This document shows positions 40,040 to 48,380 of a stretch of DNA of 64,000 bases, piece after piece. Position 1 is the first letter of the stretch; each line of letters begins with the position of its first letter. The notes below the pieces were generated by a model. That model saw only the letters and a program-made list of their open reading frames with translations. It was not told where the DNA came from and did no database searches. The DNA is from Klebsiella aerogenes KCTC 2190 (GTDB lineage Bacteria > Pseudomonadota > Gammaproteobacteria > Enterobacterales > Enterobacteriaceae). The stretch spans positions 4,498,780-4,562,779 of the forward strand of contig NC_015663.1 of NCBI RefSeq assembly GCF_000215745.1, written 5' to 3'. The translations under genes were made by a program, and so were the position numbers.

Positions 40040-41059
40040 ATGAAAAAGTATGCAATTTGGAATAATAAGGGTGGGACAGGTAAAACTAGTCTATCTTTTC
40101 AAGCTATATGCCGTTATGCAGAAACCAATCCGCTGCAAAGAATCCTCGTTATTGACGTTTGCCCTCAAGCCAACCTCTCGGAATTATTCTTAGGAGGTTT
40201 AATAGGAAATGGGAGTGTTAATCTGCTCACTCGTCACGATTTAGCCAGCCGTTGTACATTAGGTGGTTATTTCCAAATGAGACTTCCGACGCCATATCAA
40301 AAACCAAACTTCGACTCTCATGACTACCTAACTAATCCAAAACTGTTTAACGATAACATCCCAAGCAACATCTCTCTGATTTGCGGAGATCCTCTTCTTG
40401 AGCTTCAGGCAAATGCAATCAATACCCTAGCTAACCAGCAGATTCCTGGGACTAACGCATGGGTAAGCATCATAGACTGGATTAACGACCTTGTAAGCGG
40501 ACTTGATGGTGAATACGATGCTTTGTTTGTGGATTGCAACCCTAGCTTTTCAATCTATACGCAAATAGCATTAGCTGCCGTTGAAAAACTAATCCTTCCT
40601 GTAATGGCGGACGACTCATCACGAAGGGCTATTCAGAACGCATTCTCTTTGATCTATGGATTAAAATTACCATCAGACATATACGCGTCATACGCATTTG
40701 CAAATAAACTGAACACGGTAAACAGGCCATTACCAAAAGTTCATATGATTGCCAAAAATCGCCTAACGCAGTATATGGGGCCAGCCTCAGCTTATGCTGC
40801 TGTGCTAAATTCCATAGACAATGACATTCAACAATTATTGGTAAGCAACCCTGAGATTTTTGACTTCACCACAGTAGATGACGGTGTCGTAAACATTAAA
40901 GATTTCCAGACAACAGGAGTAGTAGCTTTCGCCAAGGGCTGTCCATTTTCCATACTACCTACTGGAAGCGTCAGGGTTATGAATAGGAGGGTTAAAGTTA
41001 ATGGACCTTATAAACAGTCATGCCTAGAGGCTATCGACAAGATGGTTGACAAGCTGTAA
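40040..41059 (+). CDS. ParA-family ATPase, orphan
   Basis: 339 residues. The deviant Walker A is WNNKGGTGKTSLS (residues 8-20) and the Walker B-type strand is ALFVDCNPSF (near 168). ParA proteins form dynamic ATP dimers on DNA that move plasmids. No parB-like gene follows, and the genome has an integrase, so its role in a chromosomal prophage is unclear. It may repress its own promoter through the palindromes just upstream. The base composition is somewhat AT-rich. Ribosome site AGGGG lies before the ATG. Confidence 0.85.
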   Translation: MKKYAIWNNKGGTGKTSLSFQAICRYAETNPLQRILVIDVCPQANLSELFLGGLIGNGSVNLLTRHDLASRCTLGGYFQMRLPTPYQKPNFDSHDYLTNPKLFNDNIPSNISLICGDPLLELQANAINTLANQQIPGTNAWVSIIDWINDLVSGLDGEYDALFVDCNPSFSIYTQIALAAVEKLILPVMADDSSRRAIQNAFSLIYGLKLPSDIYASYAFANKLNTVNRPLPKVHMIAKNRLTQYMGPASAYAAVLNSIDNDIQQLLVSNPEIFDFTTVDDGVVNIKDFQTTGVVAFAKGCPFSILPTGSVRVMNRRVKVNGPYKQSCLEAIDKMVDKL

Positions 41060-41324
41060 TGCTATTGCCAATAACCCGGCCGCCGCGCCGGGTTTTCACT
41101 TTCCGCACCACCTCTGCAGCGTCACGCAACAACCCCTTGTGGATGACATTCCCTACAGCCTTACGCTTTCCCTCCAGAAATCCGACAATGTTCTCTTTGT
41201 TGATCTCAATACCATTATAAATCAGCTCGAATACCCCCCCCACCTCTCCAGCCATGAAGGCCAAGCGGTTATCAGCAAGTTCATCTCGTTCCACGCCCTC
41301 TTCTAATGTTGTTTTTTTGAACAT
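41031..41324 (-). CDS. Hypothetical protein divergent from PL
   Basis: 97 residues (MFKKTTLEEGVERDELADNR ... SITACQPSCR). Composition is protein-like: GEVGGVFELIYNGIEINKENI and a basic C-terminal part (RDAAEVVRKVKTRRGGRVIG). It overlaps the 3' end of parA on the other strand. It would be expressed from the operator-rich PL region leftward, although no strong promoter or ribosome site is visible. Family not recognised. Confidence 0.5.
   Translation of the reverse strand: MFKKTTLEEGVERDELADNRLAFMAGEVGGVFELIYNGIEINKENIVGFLEGKRKAVGNVIHKGLLRDAAEVVRKVKTRRGGRVIGNSITACQPSCR
41073..41096 (+). terminator. Terminator after parA
   Basis: AACCCGGC-CGCCGC-GCCGGGTT followed by TT. The same DNA codes for the C-terminus of the leftward gene that overlaps it. 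Confidence 0.7.
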
Positions 41325-41359
41325 ATCACACAGACATAAAAAATAAATTCCGTTTACCT

Positions 41360-41419
41360 ACAACCACATAAAACCAAAACAACTACAATAACAACTATTG
41401 TTGTTGACGATAAAACAAC
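41360..41419. promoter_or_regulatory. OL-like operator cluster
   Basis: ACAAC half-sites at 41360, 41379, 41391 and 41415 with an inverted GTTGT at 41400. AACAAC-TATT-GTTGTT (41390-41405) is a perfect inverted repeat. The half-site matches the cI/cro operators. Confidence 0.65.
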
Positions 41420-41432
41420 TATAGTTTTTAAT
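41404..41432 (+). promoter_or_regulatory. PL-like early promoter
   Basis: TTGACG (41404-41409) and TTTAAT (41427-41432), spacer 17, embedded in the operator cluster. It would drive the small genes, recE, recT and xis. Confidence 0.75.
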
Positions 41433-41559
41433 AAGTCCATCGAAACGAAACATCGACAACTGAGCGAAGTTAGCCAGAGGTTAAGTGGAGATTCGGTCAG
41501 TCGAACGGCGCGACAGTAAACCATGCGTCGGGCGCCCGGCGGGCTCAGGGAGAGCGGCA

Positions 41560-41688
41560 ATGGTGCGTAATCAAACGACTTTCATACCTCAGTCGCTTCA
41601 CCGAGGCAGCTTAGTTATGACAACCGGCGGCCATCCACCGCCAGAGATTAAGCGCAGAAGTCTTTCTTGTTCCGCTGGCCGGCGATAA
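41560..41688 (+). CDS. 42-residue basic protein, first after PL
   Basis: ATG 41560 with GGGAGAG 7 bases upstream (MVRNQTTFIPQSLHRGSLVM ... RRSLSCSAGRR). It lies where lambda N is encoded and is rich in Arg, but lacks an obvious N-type arginine-rich motif at its N-terminus. A GTG start at 41485 in the same frame would add 25 residues but has no ribosome site. Confidence 0.45.
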   Translation: MVRNQTTFIPQSLHRGSLVMTTGGHPPPEIKRRSLSCSAGRR

Positions 41689-41701
41689 GGCAGAGGTTGA
41701 A

Positions 41702-41845
41702 ATGAGTAAGCAAGGCATCAGAGCCCTGATCATTTCGGCAGTTATCGGGCTCTTCATCTGGACGGCGCTAATCAGCGCAGTGTGGGAGTTATATCAATGG
41801 TCGATTTTGCACGTAAACCCGCTCGTCAGCAGGCTATTCGGTTAA
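41702..41845 (+). CDS. 47-residue membrane peptide
   Basis: ATG 41702 with AGAGGTTG upstream. MSKQGIRALIISAVIGLFIW and following residues form one or two membrane spans. The gene overlaps the next ORF by 49 bases in another frame. Part of a tightly packed run of tiny early genes. Confidence 0.55.
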   Translation: MSKQGIRALIISAVIGLFIWTALISAVWELYQWSILHVNPLVSRLFG

Positions 41846-41910
41846 GCCCTCTGTCAGCATTCATTCGTCGGGTGTGTTACATGCTCGCACAAAAAGGTGA
41901 CCCTTCATGA
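41797..41910 (+). CDS. 37-residue basic protein
   Basis: ATG 41797 opens MVDFARKPARQQAIRLSPLS and ends AQKGDPS. It is arginine-rich, which makes it another candidate for an RNA-binding early protein. It overlaps the next gene as ATGA, suggesting coupling. No ribosome site is clear because it lies within the preceding gene. Confidence 0.5.
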   Translation: MVDFARKPARQQAIRLSPLSAFIRRVCYMLAQKGDPS

Positions 41911-42098
41911 ACACGATGTTCGCACTGGTTCTCACTGTCGGCATGCTGACTGGCGGAAATATGGACGTTCTTCTCGGTGTCTATGACAGCGAGTCAGATT
42001 GTAAGAAAGCAGCTGTTGAGCAGGGAATTGAAGAAAACTGTTACCCGCTTAAGGGAGTATTAGCAGAAAACCCAGCCGCATTTACGGCTCAGATATAG
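41907..42098 (+). CDS. DUF1482-type protein
   Basis: 63 residues (MNTMFALVLTVGMLTGGNMD). The hydrophobic start is followed by DVLLGVYDSESDCKKAAVEQ, which resembles DUF1482 proteins of lambdoid left operons. Two cysteines (SDCKK, ENCYP) may pair after export. Function unknown. Coupled to the preceding gene by ATGA. Confidence 0.7.
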   Translation: MNTMFALVLTVGMLTGGNMDVLLGVYDSESDCKKAAVEQGIEENCYPLKGVLAENPAAFTAQI

Positions 42099-42106
42099 GG
42101 GGAGTT

Positions 42107-42265
42107 ATGCAGAAGAAATGCGCTTATTGCCGCAAGCCGATTGAGGAAGGCAAGGAAGTAAAAATGACCATCCTCATCATTCACGGTTCGCAACTGGCGC
42201 CACGGGAAAGAACCTATTGCTCGACGAACTGCGGTCAATACGACCAGATGGCCAACGAGGCCTAA
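42107..42265 (+). CDS. 52-residue zinc-ribbon-like protein
   Basis: ATG 42107 with GGGGGAG upstream. Cysteine pairs CAYC (residues 5-8) and CSTNC (near 39-43) suggest a zinc ribbon (MQKKCAYCRKPIEEGKEVKM). Small zinc proteins are common in lambdoid recombination operons. Function unknown. Confidence 0.6.
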   Translation: MQKKCAYCRKPIEEGKEVKMTILIIHGSQLAPRERTYCSTNCGQYDQMANEA

Positions 42266-42404
42266 CGTAAAACCCGCCGAAGCGGGCTGTACGTCCGGTG
42301 ACACCGACCAAAGTTCCACCGGAAATTACCAAAAACCAATGAACACCCTGAATGGGCGCTATCAATGGCCCGAGGGATTTTACATCCAAAATTGAGGCTA
42401 TCAC

Positions 42405-45395
42405 ATGGAATATTTTTATCTGATAAAAGCGACTCAAAAATCGGGTAAAGCCGATGCTGTAATCTGGCGTTCTGCAAAAACCGAATCCCGCGCGCTGCTG
42501 CAGCTGGACGTTGACCTGGAAGATGCTGAGATCGAAACAGGCCGCGGCAAAGACTATCAAAAGCCAATCCGTACCGATTTCCCGGTATTTAACGATCTTC
42601 CGGCTGAAGGTGTTCTCGATTACTCCTGGTGCGAACGCTACCAGCTCGCCGACGATGGCCGCACCTGGGCACTGAAGCCAGGACAAGAGCCTGTAGACGT
42701 TCATCACACCGATGATGCTGAAGTATCCTCTGAGCCTGTCACTGACGAGTTGGTTGATGACAATAGTGCTGACGATGCTGGTGATGTCGATACCGTGGAA
42801 TCGTTCGGCAATGCTGAATACGAAAACGATACAAACGCCCTGTTCAATATTGCTGAGCAGCCGTTCCGCATTAAGCTGCTGGCGCAGTACATGGCGAATG
42901 ATAATCACGTCTATCAAATCAGTATTCCGCACCGTAAAGAGCTCGCAGTTCTGGAAATGGATACCGATAACTCCGCAGTGCAGGATCTGATTCTCGCCGC
43001 CGAGAACGTCCAGGGTTTGAAGGATGCCGACATGCCTACCCTGTGGAAATTTACCAGCGCCAACAAAGCAGTATTTCCTGAAGGTAAGCGCCACGAACTG
43101 GGCAAGCGTATCCAGTTTGCAAAACTGTGGTTTGAAACTCCGCACATTGACCGCGGCATACTCGTTCGCGAATGGTCTGCCGGCAATTATATTTCTGCTG
43201 TTCAGAAAACGGATACCGGCACGAATGCTGGCGGTGGTAATAAAACCGATCGCAACCCTGACTACACCCATACCCTTGATACGCTTGATGTTGAGATTGC
43301 TCTGGCCACAATGCCGATGGATTTCGATATCTACAATTTCCCGGCATCCATTCATCGCCGGGCTAAAGAAATCGTCCAGAAAAAAGAAAGCCCGTTCAAA
43401 GAATGGTCTGCTGCGCTGCGTAAAACCGCAGGCATCCTGGACTATTCCCGCGCTGCTATTTTTGCCCTCATTCGTGGCGCCACCAGCGATATACATCATT
43501 TCCCGGTAAGCCTGCAGACCTATATCAATGCGAACCTGACAGAGCATAAGCATGAAACGCCCTCTGCTGAAACGCTTGAGAAAGCCGGGCATGTGTCATC
43601 TGCCGCCGTCGCTGAACGGTCAGCCGTGGATAAGATTCTCGCAGCTGAGCGCGGTGAATATATCGAAGGGGTAAGCGATCCAGATGCACCGAACTGGGTA
43701 ACGGAAGACCTGACTAAACCCAAACAGCCTGAAGTTTCAAACATGGGCAATGGTGTTTTTTCGATTGATGGTCTGATGGATAGCCAGCCAGCACCAGCAT
43801 CAGCACTTTGTATCGTGGACCAGACGCGCCAGCGCGCTGCAGAAGAAAAATTACATCCAGCTAATTCCGGGGAAACCACCAGCGATGTGCAGATGGAAAC
43901 GGCTCAGCCAGTCGAAGACGAAAATGATAATGCGGTATCAGCAAGCGAAGGCACTGATGCAACTGCTCCGCAAGCAGATGCCGTGAACATGCGCGACATT
44001 CTTGCTGAGCGCTGCCCTGACCTTACCGCGGCAGTATTGAAGGACCAGCAATCAGCAACTGCAGAAGAAGAGCATGAGCCAGAGCCGGAAGCAACAAAAT
44101 GGCCTGAATTCTTCGAGCCCGGTCGATATGAAGGTGTTCCGAACGATGTTTACCACGCGGCGAACGGCACCAGTTCGACTCAGGTTAAAGATGCCCGTAT
44201 ATCTCTGATGTATTTCGAAAAACGCCACGTCTCGAAAGTCATTGAAAAAATGCGCTCTCCTGTTCTGGATATGGGCAATCTGGTGCATGCGCTGGCGCTG
44301 CAGCCTGAACAGCTGGAAAAAGAATTCAGCATCGAGCCGGAAATCCCGGAAGGCGCCTTCACGACGACTGCGACGATCCGCGCGTTTATCGACGAGTACA
44401 ACGCCGGTCTTCCGCCGCTTTTGAGTGCTGACGACATCAAGGCGCTGCTGGAGGCGCACAACGCCACCCTGCCCGCTCCGGTACCGCTGGGCGGCGACAA
44501 AGATGCAATCGGTATTGCGTATCTGGAATTACCTGACGAGTTCAAGCGAATCGTTGGTGACGATAAAAACTTTACCGCGTCAGCAATGAAGGCCTGCATC
44601 AAAGAATACAACGCCACCCTGCCTGCGCCTGTTAAAACCAGCGGCAGCCGTGATGCCATGTTGGAACAACTGGCGATTATCAATCCTGACATGGTCGCTC
44701 AGGAAGCCCAGAAGGCGCAGCCGCTGAAAGTATCAGGCACCAAAGCGGATCTGATTCAGGCTGTGAAATCGGTTAAACCGGATGCCGTGTTTGCCGACGA
44801 ACTGCTGGATGCATGGCGCGAAAACCCGGAAGGAAAAATACTGGTTACCCGCCAGCAGATGAGCACTGCGCTGGACATTCAGAAAGCACTATTGAACCAC
44901 CCCACCGCCGGCAAGTTGCTCCAGCATCCGAGCCGCGCCGTTGAAGTGAGCTATTTCGGTATAGATGAGGAAACCGGGCTGGAAGTTCGCGTACGCCCTG
45001 ACCTTGAGATAGACATGAGCGGCCTGCGCATTGGTGCGGACCTGAAGACCATCAGCATGTGGAACATCAAGCAGGAAGGCCTGCGCGCGAAGTTGCACAG
45101 GGAAATCATTGAGCGCGATTACCACCTCAGCGCGGCCATGTACTGCGAAACCGCTGCTCTGGATCAGTTCTTCTGGATTTTCGTCAACAAAGACGAGAAC
45201 TACCACTGGATCGCCATTATCGAGGCATCCGAAGAGCTACTGGAGCTCGGCATGCTGGAATACCGCAAAGCAATGCGTGCCATCGCGAACGGCTTCGACA
45301 CTGGCGAATGGCCAGCGCCGATTACTGAAGACTACGCCGAAGAACTTAACGATTTTGATGTGCGCCGTCTCGAAGCACTGCGCGTACAGGCATAA
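42405..45395 (+). CDS. recE: RecE exonuclease VIII
   Basis: 996 residues, longer than Rac RecE (866). The N-terminal half (to about 560) is the non-catalytic RecE region, including an acidic Glu/Asp-rich part. The C-terminal nuclease starts near 565 (FFEPGRYEGVPNDVYHAANG) and has the PDDEXK-type residues in VRPDLEID (near 860) and GADLKTIS (near 875). An insert at about 650-750 holds three short helical repeats ending in LPPLL or LPAPV. It makes 3' single strands for RecT. It is 12 bases ahead of recT. Confidence 0.92.
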   Translation: MEYFYLIKATQKSGKADAVIWRSAKTESRALLQLDVDLEDAEIETGRGKDYQKPIRTDFPVFNDLPAEGVLDYSWCERYQLADDGRTWALKPGQEPVDVHHTDDAEVSSEPVTDELVDDNSADDAGDVDTVESFGNAEYENDTNALFNIAEQPFRIKLLAQYMANDNHVYQISIPHRKELAVLEMDTDNSAVQDLILAAENVQGLKDADMPTLWKFTSANKAVFPEGKRHELGKRIQFAKLWFETPHIDRGILVREWSAGNYISAVQKTDTGTNAGGGNKTDRNPDYTHTLDTLDVEIALATMPMDFDIYNFPASIHRRAKEIVQKKESPFKEWSAALRKTAGILDYSRAAIFALIRGATSDIHHFPVSLQTYINANLTEHKHETPSAETLEKAGHVSSAAVAERSAVDKILAAERGEYIEGVSDPDAPNWVTEDLTKPKQPEVSNMGNGVFSIDGLMDSQPAPASALCIVDQTRQRAAEEKLHPANSGETTSDVQMETAQPVEDENDNAVSASEGTDATAPQADAVNMRDILAERCPDLTAAVLKDQQSATAEEEHEPEPEATKWPEFFEPGRYEGVPNDVYHAANGTSSTQVKDARISLMYFEKRHVSKVIEKMRSPVLDMGNLVHALALQPEQLEKEFSIEPEIPEGAFTTTATIRAFIDEYNAGLPPLLSADDIKALLEAHNATLPAPVPLGGDKDAIGIAYLELPDEFKRIVGDDKNFTASAMKACIKEYNATLPAPVKTSGSRDAMLEQLAIINPDMVAQEAQKAQPLKVSGTKADLIQAVKSVKPDAVFADELLDAWRENPEGKILVTRQQMSTALDIQKALLNHPTAGKLLQHPSRAVEVSYFGIDEETGLEVRVRPDLEIDMSGLRIGADLKTISMWNIKQEGLRAKLHREIIERDYHLSAAMYCETAALDQFFWIFVNKDENYHWIAIIEASEELLELGMLEYRKAMRAIANGFDTGEWPAPITEDYAEELNDFDVRRLEALRVQA

Positions 45396-45407
45396 GGGGG
45401 AACAGTC

Positions 45408-46517
45408 ATGGAAAACACTAACATTGTTACAGCCGAACAGCAGGCACCAAACACCATTTCAGCTAGCAACGCGATCTTTAACGTTCAGGCTCTCGGTCAG
45501 TTAACTGCTTTCGCAAACCTTATGGCTGATTCACAAGTGACAGTGCCAGCTCACCTTGCAGGTAAGCCAGCCGATTGTATGGCCATCGTTATGCAGGCTA
45601 TGCAGTGGGGCATGAATCCCTATGCAGTCGCGCAAAAAACGCATTTGGTAAACGGCGTGCTCGGATATGAAGCCCAACTCGTCAACGCGGTAATAGCCAG
45701 TTCCAGTGCTATCAACGGTCGATTTCATTACCGCTACGGCGGGGACTGGGAACGTTGCACAAGGACTAAGGAAATTACCAGGGAAAAACACGGTAAAAAT
45801 GGGAAATACAACGTTACCGAACGAGTGCGAGGCTGGACTGATGAAGACGAAATCGGGCTGTTTGTTCAGGTCGGCGCGATCCTTCGCGGTGAGTCAGAAA
45901 TCACCTGGGGTGAGCCGCTTTATCTCTCGGGTGTTGTAACTCGTAACTCCCCATTGTGGGTTTCTAACCCGAAGCAGCAGATCGCTTATCTGGGCGTGAA
46001 ATACTGGGCTCGCTTGTACTGCCCTGAAGTGATCCTGGGTGTTTATAGCCCGGACGAAGTTGAGCAACGAACAGAACGAGAAATCAATCCGGCCCCGGTG
46101 CAAAGAATGTCTGTAGCTGAGATTACCAGCAGTTCAGACATCACCACCAGCGAACAGGACGCAGCTATCAGCATTGATTCTCTAGCCGATGATTTTCGTG
46201 TCCGCATTGAACGCGCCGAGTCGGTTGATGCAGCCAAAGCCATCAGGGCTGACCTGGATAAAGAGAAAGCTGTGTTGGGTACTGTTCTCTTCACCGAACT
46301 GAAAGGTAAAGCGGTGCAGCGCTACTTCATGGTTGATGCCAGAAACAAAATTGAGGCGGCCATAAATTCACTTCCTAACCCGGGAGATCCGGAAGCCGAA
46401 GCATTATTCGCGAAGGCAGAAAGCACCCTGACCTCATCGCGCCGACACCTCGGTGATGAACTGTATGACCAGTTCCGTATCACACTGGACGACATGAAAC
46501 CGGAATACGTTGGCTAA
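45408..46517 (+). CDS. recT: RecT single-strand annealing protein
   Basis: 369 residues. The RecT core contains FANLMADSQVTVPAHLAGKP, CMAIVMQAMQWGMNPYAVAQ and GYEAQLVNAVIASS, all conserved in the family. The C-terminal 130 residues (after about 240) are a helical extension with no catalytic motif, longer than in Rac RecT (269). It anneals strands made by RecE. AGGGGGAA precedes the ATG. Confidence 0.93.
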   Translation: MENTNIVTAEQQAPNTISASNAIFNVQALGQLTAFANLMADSQVTVPAHLAGKPADCMAIVMQAMQWGMNPYAVAQKTHLVNGVLGYEAQLVNAVIASSSAINGRFHYRYGGDWERCTRTKEITREKHGKNGKYNVTERVRGWTDEDEIGLFVQVGAILRGESEITWGEPLYLSGVVTRNSPLWVSNPKQQIAYLGVKYWARLYCPEVILGVYSPDEVEQRTEREINPAPVQRMSVAEITSSSDITTSEQDAAISIDSLADDFRVRIERAESVDAAKAIRADLDKEKAVLGTVLFTELKGKAVQRYFMVDARNKIEAAINSLPNPGDPEAEALFAKAESTLTSSRRHLGDELYDQFRITLDDMKPEYVG

Positions 46518-46556
46518 CCAGATTGGGAGGGCAACTCTCCCGATAAAGGAATGTAT

Positions 46557-46796
46557 ATGCGATTGATTAACCGAAGCAGACACTCCCCTCTGGGCCGCCA
46601 GGCGTGCGATGCGGCACTGGCGAAACACGTTGAGCTTTATGGCGCCTACGGGCGACAGAAAACGAAGAGGACTTATACGGTGGTGGTTCAAGGCTCAAAG
46701 ATCACTGTAGAAGTTGTAAACAGAAAATGCAGTTATGTGGCGACGGCCATGAGCTGCGCCCGTAGGCTGCAGCATCTTCCTGGACAATGTAACTAA
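46557..46796 (+). CDS. DUF4060-family protein
   Basis: 79 residues from the second ATG at 46557 (MRLINRSRHSPLGRQACDAA). The first ATG (46551) has its AAAGGA only one base away, so the second is more likely used. The family is common between recT and xis in enteric prophages. Basic, with KRTYTVVVQGSKITVEVVNR as a beta hairpin. Function unknown. Confidence 0.75.
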   Translation: MRLINRSRHSPLGRQACDAALAKHVELYGAYGRQKTKRTYTVVVQGSKITVEVVNRKCSYVATAMSCARRLQHLPGQCN

Positions 46797-46805
46797 GGGG
46801 CTTTT

Positions 46806-47120
46806 ATGAATAACGCATCTCATTTCCAAGATGAAATATTGGTAACCAGTGACATTCTGTCCAGATACAAAATTTCGCGCAGCACACTGTATTTCTGGAG
46901 CACACCATCCCGGATGCCATCGTACTTTTCTCAGCCGTTTCCGAAGCCAAAAATAAATGGCAGCCCTAAAAGATGGCGTTTGTCAGACCTTCTTGCCTGG
47001 GAAGACAACATGAGTATCAAACCAGAGGCCGGCCAATCAACTTCTCAAGATGACGCTGCCAAACAGCAAGCCAATGACGCTGATCATCCAAATAATCGTG
47101 GAGGTTATACCGCGCCATGA
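46806..47120 (+). CDS. xis: Excisionase-like protein
   Basis: 104 residues. A winged-helix domain of the AlpA/MerR type (EILVTSDILSRYKISRSTLYFW, PKRWRLSDLLAWED) is followed by a disordered tail (EAGQSTSQDDAAKQQANDAD). It sits at the end of the early operon next to int. Its last 104 bases overlap int on the opposite strand. It should direct excision by bending DNA at attR/attL. Confidence 0.75.
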   Translation: MNNASHFQDEILVTSDILSRYKISRSTLYFWSTPSRMPSYFSQPFPKPKINGSPKRWRLSDLLAWEDNMSIKPEAGQSTSQDDAAKQQANDADHPNNRGGYTAP

Positions 47121-48204
47121 CTCCAGACATATGATGCCCTAGTAGCTTTTCCACAACATGTGGTGGCGCACCTAATTCAGAAAGGCGCGTCGCCACTGTT
47201 CTTCTCAAATCATGAAGCGACCAAGGTTTCATCCCTGTTTTTGCAATTATCTGCGCAGAGAACAGAGCCACATTTGGTTGAAGTGGCGGCCTGTCATCTT
47301 CTGGCCCCCTGTATCGTGACAACGTCACAATATGTTTTGAAACTGATGTTTCTTTTTCAGCTACCATCATCTGTATTACAGCCTCAGGAAGCGCCCTTCT
47401 CACCGACTTCCCAGTTTTATAGTCACTTGCCGGGATAGTCCATGTCTGTTCCTTTAAATCAAACCATTCCCATTTTGCTGTTCTGATCTCTGTACTTCGA
47501 CAGCCAGTCATAATGAGAAACTTCATTATCAATTGCTGCCTATATTTCATCTGAGGCAGGGCATTCCAAACAGTAATGATTTCATCATCACTTAACCTGC
47601 GGTCTTTTACAGCTGCTGTGAGCCCTACATCTGATCGTCTAAGGCTTTCAATAGGGTTCACGTTAATTACCCCACGGTTGGAACAGAAACGAAATGTGCG
47701 CTGCATCAAACCAAGCATTTGCCCTGTAACCACTCTTCGCCCCATACCGTCAAAAAGATTTAGCCAGTGAGCTTTAGTTGTCTGATCTACAATCATATTT
47801 CCGAGCACTGGGGCTATATGATTATTGAAGTCGCGGCGGTTAACTTTGATTTTTACCAGACCTTCAGGGATGCAGTAGTACTTCTCCCAGTAATCGAATG
47901 CTTCTTTCACTGTAAGCGCTTCTACTTTTTTCTGTTTCTCGAGTACTACTTGCCGTCTAGGATCAAGCCCTTCCGCTAGCCAAGCCCTGAACTGCTGCCT
48001 ACGTTCTCGCGCATGAGCTAATGAGGTGGTTGGATAATCACCAATCGTTAGTTGAGCGGCTTTCCCGTTCCATCTGTAGCGGTAAAAGAATGTTATACTG
48101 CCGGATGTAGACAACCTGACATTCAGACCATGTGCGTCTGAAATGACCTCGATTTGGTCTCTTTTTTTGCCAAGAGCTTTTCTTAATTTTGTGTCGGTAA
48201 GCAA
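47017..48204 (-). CDS. int: Tyrosine recombinase integrase
   Basis: 395 residues if TTG 48204 is the start (LLTDTKLRKALGKKRDQIEV); CGGAG lies 8 bases upstream. GTG 48213 and ATG 48234/48246 are alternatives without ribosome sites. The N-terminal arm-binding domain is DUF4102-like (LRKALGKK..., ITFFYRYRWNGKAAQLTIGDYP). The catalytic residues are Arg in TGCRSTEIR, the HDLRRT box, HH in LLGHHMSG, and Tyr in MARYNLHDYL. The remaining upstream frame to 48582 is antisense to sapC and is not part of the gene. Confidence 0.9.
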   Translation of the reverse strand: MLTDTKLRKALGKKRDQIEVISDAHGLNVRLSTSGSITFFYRYRWNGKAAQLTIGDYPTTSLAHARERRQQFRAWLAEGLDPRRQVVLEKQKKVEALTVKEAFDYWEKYYCIPEGLVKIKVNRRDFNNHIAPVLGNMIVDQTTKAHWLNLFDGMGRRVVTGQMLGLMQRTFRFCSNRGVINVNPIESLRRSDVGLTAAVKDRRLSDDEIITVWNALPQMKYRQQLIMKFLIMTGCRSTEIRTAKWEWFDLKEQTWTIPASDYKTGKSVRRALPEAVIQMMVAEKETSVSKHIVTLSRYRGPEDDRPPLQPNVALFSAQIIAKTGMKPWSLHDLRRTVATRLSELGAPPHVVEKLLGHHMSGVMARYNLHDYLDDQRHWLAVWQRHLEKLIGRPLV

Positions 48205-48246
48205 TGTGTACACTCCGGAAGAAGATATACACATCAGTGTACACAT
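48204..48246. repeat. Inverted repeat at the int start
   Basis: ATGTGTACAC (48204-48213) and GTGTACACAT (48237-48246) are perfect inverted 10-mers, each containing the palindrome GTGTACAC, with centres 31 bases apart (about three helical turns). They overlap the integrase start region and may bind integrase or a regulator. Confidence 0.65.
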
Positions 48247-48380
48247 TATGCGTAAATTGATAACCTTCAAATCTATGAAGAACACACAAAAATAAAGCGT
48301 TACATACTGGCAAGGCGTTGATAATAGCGGGATTATTGAAAAGAAATAAAGCATGACTAACAAACTTAAAACGGATTCAT
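48247..48380. other. Prophage-sapC junction, likely holds attR
   Basis: 134 bases between int and the sapC ATG. The AT-rich phage-like sequence lies directly before ATG 48381 without a ribosome site. In related genomes sapB lies directly upstream of sapC. The attachment core must be within or near this stretch, but without the other end it cannot be delimited. Confidence 0.6.

Noticed and set aside
41907..42265. nutL-type boxA/boxB in the PL transcript
   Set aside because: I looked for CGCTCTT-like boxA followed by a small hairpin after 41439 and found none that is convincing.
42177..43592. 471-codon leftward frame opposite recE
   Set aside because: Antisense to the clear RecE coding sequence; the length comes from biased codon use in recE. 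No domain was recognised.
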